DNA from: Doris montereyensis
Lineage: Eukaryota > Mollusca > Gastropoda > Nudibranchia > Dorididae
Direction of reading: 5' to 3'
DNA: 64,000 bases
Assembly: GCA_037039925.1 (NCBI GenBank)
Contig: JAXRKP010001081.1
Span: 2,501 to 66,500, forward strand
The notes under the pieces: model-generated
Database searches by the model: none
What the model was told of the DNA's origin: nothing
Seen by the model: the letters and a program-made list of their open reading frames with translations, nothing else
Part shown: positions 58,201 to 64,000 of the stretch, piece after piece
Position numbering within the stretch: the first letter of the stretch is position 1
Layout: each line of letters begins with the position of its first letter
Position numbers and translations under genes: made by a program

Positions 58201-61200
58201 ATTTCAGACACAAAAAGAGCCAATTTACCAATTGATAGCGGCAGGCTTTTTATCTGTACAAAAGTTTCCACTGAGACTGATGATTTCCATATCGGGGGAA
58301 GGTTTCGCTCAACATATTCAACGATTTTTCTGACCCCTGAAAGAGAAAACAAAAATGTTTGGTGAAATCTGGTCCTTTTAACTGAAAAAACAAACAGCCG
58401 AGATTCCGCTAGGATGCGTTCTATCACCTGCTCTTTTCAACTTGTGCACAAATGAGTGTAACATTGACATCAATCATACGAAATTAATCAAATTTGCTGA
58501 TGACTCAACCATACAAGTACTAATTGACAGTGACAACGACAAAACCCACAATCGAAGCCAGTTGGTGGGATCGTCATGAACTATTATTGAATGTAAAGAA
58601 AACAAAGGAAAAGATAATGACTTTCAAAGAAACTTTTATTATTAAAGTTAACAAAAGAACATACATATCTATTTCAGACCACCATCACCCCATGGTGTCC
58701 CAAATTAAAACATCCAACCGTTCTGGTATATCAATCCTAATTCAGTGGAACACAGAAAATTATTTTGACCAACATCCATGAAATTATTGCCCCAATGGCA
58801 ATCATTTCATTCTAAGTAGAAATATTTAGAAACTCCTACCTTTGACAACATGTTCATGCCCATGGCATCTCCTGTGGTTGAGACAAATCTAATATACAGG
58901 CTTCGTCCTGCTTGACTAATTTTTATACTTTTTAGGCGTGCAAACCTGCAGAGAAAATAAGTTAGATACTACATAGTAATCGTATCATGCTGTGACGGTA
59001 GTTTGAAAAATCGTTTTTATTCCCTATTACCCCAATTACACCCTTTTTGTCCCGTTTACTCTGTTCATTTCATCTGAAATACATGCTTTTGCCTAAATTA
59101 CATCCTTTTAATCCCTTTGACCTCAATTACATCTTTTTAATCCCTTTGACATGAATAACATCCTTATAATACCTTTTACCTAAATACTTCCTTTTAGTTC
59201 CCTTTTACCTACATCGCATTTTTTGGTCCCTTTCATCTAAATTAATTCCTTTACGTCCTTTTCCCCTGCACTTAATCTTTCTTTTTAAAAAATCCTTTCC
59301 CCTGAATTCTCAATAAGAATTGTACTGCACAGGAATTCTAAATATAGAGAAACCTTTATGATAATTCACAGAAGTTTAACAGTAACTTGAATTTCGTTAT
59401 CTTTGTGTAGTATATTTTGGTAAACACACATTCACACTTCTTACCTGCTAGTTGTGTCAAAACAGTCCTTCACTAAATCAAAGTTATCTGGTTTTTCAAG
59501 CCACTGTTTAACCTCACTGGAAAAATACAACAAAACAGGGAAACGGGATTCAATAAGGTGTATTATTATATAAATGATCTTGTTTTGTTTCCAATATATA
59601 TTAATTACATTACATCCTAAAATGAACGGGCTCTCTAAAATACAAGGATAAATAAGTGTAATGGCCAAAAAAAACTATGTCGTTATGAGTGTAAAATATT
59701 TACCCCCCCCCCCCAATGTTTAAATCTCCTACTATAGATAATAGATCTGTTTAATTGCAATGCCCACACAGACTCAAGTTGTCAAAATAAATTTACATTT
59801 AGATCGGTTTACCTATATTGTCAATATTAGTTTTACCAGTATGGATAAGCAGGACTGCACAAATTATACCATAACATAGTAATAAGTCAGTGCTTGAATA
59901 GCCCGGAAAATCACGAAATCAAGGGGTGTAGAAACCACCTTAGCAGTCTTGCTATGCATTTATCTCCTTTTTCATCTTCAAACTTAAGAGTGGTGATGTT
60001 TTGAATAGCGTAAATGCAAAGGCTCTATTTTTTGTTGTTACGTTGTTAAAGGCAGCGTATGTTAACGTCACCAATTCTTTGTTAATAAAATAAAATGTTG
60101 ACTGGGTGGAAAAATGAGAGACGAGTTTTTGGTCGCTTCATTTCTCACCTTGCTCTGGCTGCTTTTGGAAATCGAACAACTGGCCCCCTTGTCATTCCAT
60201 CATTTGTAACACAGCTTGTAGCACCACCACTTTGCTGTCGACAAAAAGAATATATAGAAGATTGAAAAACTCATGCATAACATACATAAGTCTATCTGAG
60301 GCATGTTATAAACTATACACCTTTATCATCATACAAAGGTGTTGTTTTCTTCCATAGGTGGAGGAAGGGGAGATATGGTTGTGGTCGTACACTATTTTAC
60401 ATCTTTGGAATGAAAGACACGTGAAATAAGAAGTAGGATCTTAACACCTGTCAACTGCCCTAAAAAAAAAAAAAAGGAACACTAACTAAAGAGATAAAAA
60501 CAAAAACCTTTCAATTCTAAAAGAAAAATCTCTTCATAACAAAACAAAAAGGAGAAAAAGAATACCCCCTCCCCAACTCCCCAAAATAAAAACAAACCCA
60601 ACAAAAATTAAAACAGAAAAACATAAAAGATTGAACGACAAACCTCTATTGCTCGGCAACCTCTGTTGGTACTGGCAACAAGGCAACCTTCTGTTGTGGC
60701 CATGGGCACCTGATATCGGATGCCATTTAATAACAGAGGTCCAGCAACTCCCACTGGTACAGGCATGTAGCCTATGACATTTTCACAACAAGCTCCTTCC
60801 ACCTGTTCAACAACAAAACGTCAACATTTTAATCTAATATTATTGCATAGGCAGCAGCAGCAAGCAAACGTTAAAAATAGTACCAAAAAATCAGTCACTT
60901 TTTCAAATGATAATAAAAAATGCAGCATAAGAAAAACACCTCAAGCAAAAAATACATACAAAGACAGAAAAACAACCCTAAAACACTGAAACAAAACACA
61001 CAAAATTAACGGACCAAATTAACACCCCCCCCCGGCATAAGACTTGTTCAACAAGAAACATGCACAGAAAAAAAAACAAACAGCCCAATACAGGTGTTAC
61101 ATTACAACACAAAAATCATAGTGAAAAACACAAACAGTAGGTTTGTATACTACATCAGCAATTTTCTCTCCTGCTATTTTATGCATATAAGTAACATTAT

Positions 61201-63216
61201 ACTCTTTATTTAATCCAGGCAATCAATGGTATCGTTGTATGCTAAAATGCATAATAAAATGGAAAAAGCAAACTCATCATGTTGCCTCATGCTGAATTGC
61301 AGAAGCAGCCTTAATTGACTACTTACATATTTATAGTCATAATGTCTGAAGGGTAGGCAGTCCAAAGCAGATTGTGAGGTAAGTTGGCCAGTTAACAGCT
61401 GTCTCCTAAAATATGATATGAATAAATTATCATATATACATAACAAATGAGAGAAAACAATTTTCACAAATAAGTAGGGCAAAAAGAAAAGAAAGGAAAA
61501 AAAGAAGGAAGGGGGAAAGTCAAACAGAGGAGAGTGTGTGTGTGTGTGTGTGTGTGTGTGATGTGATTGATTGGAATTTACCCCTTCACCACTTGCGGTG
61601 ATCTCAGGGTGACTTAAGAGGAAACAGCAAGATGAAAGGATGAATAAATGGGTGAAAGGACAGAAGTAGGACCTACCAGCAGCAGCCACCAACCGCCCAC
61701 TAGAGGAGGAGAGGTTGGTAATATATATGTACTGACCATAACAAGATAATATGACCAAATTCGGGACAAAATGACAAGACAACAACAATTGTTCATTTCT
61801 CCAGTCAGCATGTTTAAGTACTACTTGTGGCAATGCATCAAGCATGTAAAATGGATGAAACAACAAATGTGGTATCTAGGCGTATGATATGAACACATCT
61901 TGATACAAGGACATTTTTTTTAATCGCTTCACATAAATACAAAGAATTGTAATGCCTTCAATGTGTTACTTTATTAAACTTCTTTCACTATCATAATCAT
62001 ATACAATATCATAATCTTTCTTGCCCCCTTCAAAATCAGAAAATAATAGAGATAAACAAGAAAGCACCGAGCTGTTTAGTGTCATAAAAGCCTTTTACAA
62101 TTACATGTATTGAAATGTTTAGCTACATTTCACAAGCAATTAAGGAACAAGGAATATCTTCTTTTATTTCAGCTCACCTGATTGAAACTCCTCTGATATG
62201 ATCCCCCAGCATACTTTCAAGTTTATATGGAGGAATGTGACGAGATTTAACTAGTAGTTTAATTTCTTCATCTGTCAAAGCTTCTGGTCCAGCCTATGAG
62301 GAAAGAGAAAATAACAATGATAAACATTGCACTCACCAGACAGACAACATTATTCCCTGAAGCCTGTTTAAGGAGCATCCATAGAGGCAAAAGACAACTA
62401 AGGGGTAAACATTTTCATTCAGAATTAGATTATTTAGATTCCTTGGCAGCGATTCACTTTAAATTAAAAAGCATATTATAGTACGCATTTATATAGGATC
62501 AGTCTTCAAAACCCTCACATAATCGTTTTATTTCAAAATATAGAGATATATTAAAACATACTTAACAATATGTGATGGTTTGCTTTCAACAAGACAGGTT
62601 AAAATTTACCACCACTAAGCTACTGTACCAGTCTTAAGGGTATTTCCAAGACATAGATAAAGCAGATTATAGTAAAAAAAAAAGAAGAGAGACAGAGGTG
62701 AAGGACAGTTCACCAGAACATGCCTGAGACTATGCGCTGAAAGTTACACACGTCTTCTATTTCAAACTGACAACAGATTCAACTCAATGCACTTAAAACT
62801 TGTTTATGCACACTTTATTCATTTTTGTGATAATCATAACATTTATGATTTACAGTCAAAGGAATTTCTAGCTACAATCGTCTCGAAATTACATAAACTT
62901 GTGAAGCAAACAACTTTACTCACATCTGAATTCAAGATAGCGACACATTCCTCAATTGTACGGGGCTTCTCCTCTGACGTATGGTTAGATGTACCGTTCA
63001 TGCTCTGTGCGCCATTGAGAACTGACTTTTCATTTTTCGATTCAGCATCATTTTCAGTTTGAGTGTGGATGTGCTTCTTGTTCTTCCTGTCATCTTTTTC
63101 TTCCTCAGAGCTACTGCTATCCTCAGGTTCCTGACCGCCAAGGAAAAAGGATGCAGCTTGAAAATCTGCCTTTTTAGAAATGACAGCATGCTCATCAAGG
63201 GGATGACATCCATTAC
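55116..63216 (-). CDS. HMGCR: HMG-CoA reductase, 3' part (linker and catalytic domain, 12 exons)
   Basis: 3-hydroxy-3-methylglutaryl-CoA reductase makes mevalonate from HMG-CoA with two NADPH. In animals it is an ER membrane protein with a cytosolic catalytic domain. Exons: 62924-63216, 62178-62293, 61327-61405, 60644-60802, 60149-60234, 59445-59516, 58840-58945, 58229-58336, 57723-57927, 56593-56751, 56118-56272, 55116-55218; about 545 residues. Visible motifs: [30 protein letters not shown] (catalytic Glu), [20 protein letters not shown] (NADPH site), CTDKK (catalytic Lys), GQDPAQN (catalytic Asp), [15 protein letters not shown] (catalytic His) and HNRS (position of the AMPK-regulated serine). 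The eight-span membrane domain lies beyond the window. One homopolymer frame break in exon 58229-58336 is probably an assembly error. Confidence 0.96.
56118..56272 (-). CDS. HMGCR: HMGCR exon with catalytic His
   Basis: Encodes [20 protein letters not shown], then [20 protein letters not shown] and HLKHN. The His after VKS is the catalytic histidine. Acceptor TTCTTCAG, donor GTGAGGC. Confidence 0.97.
56593..56751 (-). CDS. HMGCR: HMGCR exon with catalytic Asp and VGTIGGGT
   Basis: Fifty-three codons: [20 protein letters not shown], then [20 protein letters not shown]. The first residue, Asp, is the catalytic aspartate of GQD across the junction. Acceptor CTTATAG, donor GTGTGTAG. Confidence 0.97.
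57723..57927 (-). CDS. HMGCR: HMGCR exon ([14 protein letters not shown] region)
   Basis: Encodes [20 protein letters not shown], then [20 protein letters not shown] and [19 protein letters not shown]. Acceptor CCTGACAG, donor GTGAGAAA. The frame is intact. Confidence 0.97.
58229..58336 (-). CDS. HMGCR: HMGCR exon with catalytic Lys, one extra base
   Basis: Encodes [14 protein letters not shown], then [20 protein letters not shown] in the next frame. The catalytic Lys of CTDKK is present. A five-G run at 58294-58298 (plus strand) has one base too many: 108 bases where phase needs 107. Donor GTAAAT. Confidence 0.93.
58398..58790 (+). mobile_element. LINE reverse-transcriptase fragment antisense in an HMGCR intron
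   Basis: Two frames joined by a break read [32 protein letters not shown] and [18 protein letters not shown]. These are the catalytic FADD motif and the following region of CR1/L2/Rex-like non-LTR reverse transcriptases. It is a dead fragment between HMGCR exons 58229-58336 and 58840-58945. Confidence 0.78.
58840..58945 (-). CDS. HMGCR: HMGCR exon with NADPH motif DAMGMN
   Basis: Encodes [20 protein letters not shown], then [15 protein letters not shown]. The DAMGMN motif binds NADPH in class I reductases. Acceptor TCTGCAG, donor GTAGGAG. Confidence 0.97.
59445..59516 (-). CDS. HMGCR: HMGCR exon
   Basis: A 72-base exon encoding [20 protein letters not shown] and DTTS. Acceptor TTTTCCAG, donor GTAAGAAG. 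Confidence 0.94.
60149..60234 (-). CDS. HMGCR: HMGCR exon ([12 protein letters not shown])
   Basis: Encodes [20 protein letters not shown] and RFPKAARA. The usual GLGGGASSR stretch appears as [10 protein letters not shown] across the junction. Acceptor GTCGACAG, donor GTGAGAAA. Confidence 0.95.
60644..60802 (-). CDS. HMGCR: HMGCR exon with catalytic Glu
   Basis: Fifty-three codons: [20 protein letters not shown], then [20 protein letters not shown] and RAIE. The Glu of TTEG is the catalytic acid known from human HMGCR. Donor GTTTGTCG, acceptor TGAACAG. Confidence 0.97.
61327..61405 (-). CDS. HMGCR: HMGCR exon
   Basis: Encodes [20 protein letters not shown] and HYDYKY, which precede the GACCENV motif. 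Acceptor ATTTTAG, donor GTAAGTAG. Confidence 0.94.
61534..61560. repeat. (TG)n microsatellite
   Basis: Thirteen TG repeats in an HMGCR intron. Confidence 0.9.
61585..61705 (+). repeat. Interspersed repeat (family D), best copy
   Basis: Has GGTGATCTCAGGGTGACTTA, GAGGAAACAGCAAGATGAAA and AGTAGGACCTACCAGCAGCA in order, in the HMGCR intron between exons 61327-61405 and 62178-62293. Confidence 0.65.
62178..62293 (-). CDS. HMGCR: HMGCR exon (N-subdomain helix)
   Basis: Encodes [20 protein letters not shown], then [19 protein letters not shown], matching the HIPAYKLE region of vertebrate enzymes. Acceptor CTCATAG, donor GTGAGCT. Confidence 0.95.
62924..63216 (-). CDS. HMGCR: HMGCR linker exon
   Basis: Encodes the hydrophilic linker between membrane and catalytic domains: [20 protein letters not shown], an acidic [10 protein letters not shown] stretch, then [14 protein letters not shown], the conserved entry to the catalytic part. 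Starts in phase 1 after acceptor CCCCACAG; donor GTGAGTAA. It is the most upstream exon present. Confidence 0.9.
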
Positions 63217-64000
63217 CTGTGGGGAGAAAAGTTGAAAAGCAGAAATGAAGTAATTTTATATAACACCACAACATATAGTTGGTGAAACTGTCTAAAAATG
63301 CAAGTCTGTATGATGTAACTTTTTCAGGAGAAGCAAAACACATAATAAATAATTAAAATGGGGTGCAAACACTATTTTATGGTTTTTGGATAACAATTTA
63401 ATAACTACTTTAGTCTTTACAATGTAGTAGAGGAAAACATAAAAGATAATCTGTTGTGCATAGAATGGACTGATACGGCCAAAGTTGGAACTTTTTTGAA
63501 AGATATAAACAAGCAAGTCTACTCCTTGACTTACTAGGTTAGAGCTTCATATCAGGACACCCCCCAACCCCCCCCCCCCCCCCTCCGGTTAGATTGTGTG
63601 TGTGAAATGAGCTTTTCAATTGTTTCAAGGCCTCCAATATTTATAAAGACATTAAGGAAGAGTGCGTATCATTTAAATTTAAAGGATAAATCTGATATCC
63701 CCTATACTGTAGACTTATTGGTGTTGTGCATGTGACCTCAAATCAGATGTGACTACAAATCTTCAGTCTATATGTCTTATTAAGTTTAAAGAATTTTGGG
63801 TAAGCCAATTTTAATATAACAATGACAATGCAGATAAACTTTCATGACTCAATTTATCATCACAAAATACCATGATAAACAAACTCTTCCAAATGGCAGA
63901 CACGTTTGTTACAAATGCGACAAATAGGACATAAAATCTTAAATGCTGACTCCTATGAAAAGACAATGTATCTATTTAAGATACATTAAGCCCCAAGAAA
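63217..64000. other. HMGCR intron upstream of the linker exon
   Basis: No coding signal is seen, and a poly-C run lies at 63560-63583. The membrane-domain exons are expected beyond the window. Confidence 0.7.

Overview
The window is a stretch of an AT-rich animal nuclear genome. It carries introns with GT-AG sites, tRNA-derived SINEs, LINE pieces, DNA transposons and microsatellites. The two recognisable proteins are metazoan SMC3 and HMG-CoA reductase. Their divergence from vertebrate forms suggests an invertebrate, possibly a mollusc or other lophotrochozoan, but I cannot fix the species from sequence alone.

Layout: (1) 1-5401 is the 3' flank of SMC3, with SINE copies and AT-rich sequence. 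(2) 5402-37982, minus strand, is a complete SMC3 gene of 23 coding exons, including a 15-base first exon encoding MYIKQ; it predicts about 1200 residues. Its introns hold a Tc1/mariner relic (10700-12247), two inverted copies of a 2-kb terminal-inverted-repeat element (13803-15859 and 34858-36880), a LINE interrupted by a 1.15-kb DNA element with a 6-bp target duplication (20950-23870), and a 0.75-kb MITE-like element (31216-31967). (3) 37983-40330 is the SMC3 upstream region, a possible divergent promoter. (4) About 40328-48150, plus strand, is a candidate unrecognised gene: a 2-kb broken open region, then a strong donor at 45148 and a tiny in-frame terminal exon at 48113-48150 followed by AATAAA. 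A 28-bp minisatellite, SINEs and a 43-bp higher-order tandem array lie in or next to it. (5) 48900-55115 is repeat-rich flank. (6) 55116-63216, minus strand, is the 3' half (12 exons: linker and catalytic domain) of HMGCR; the N-terminal membrane exons lie beyond 64000.

The genes do not form a pathway. SMC3 is a cohesin ATPase and HMGCR is the mevalonate-pathway reductase. SMC3 carries about eleven single-base frame breaks and HMGCR one, mostly at short homopolymers, while every splice site and catalytic motif checked is intact. I read these as consensus errors of a long-read assembly rather than decay. For this reason gene-level models, not single ORFs, should be used here.
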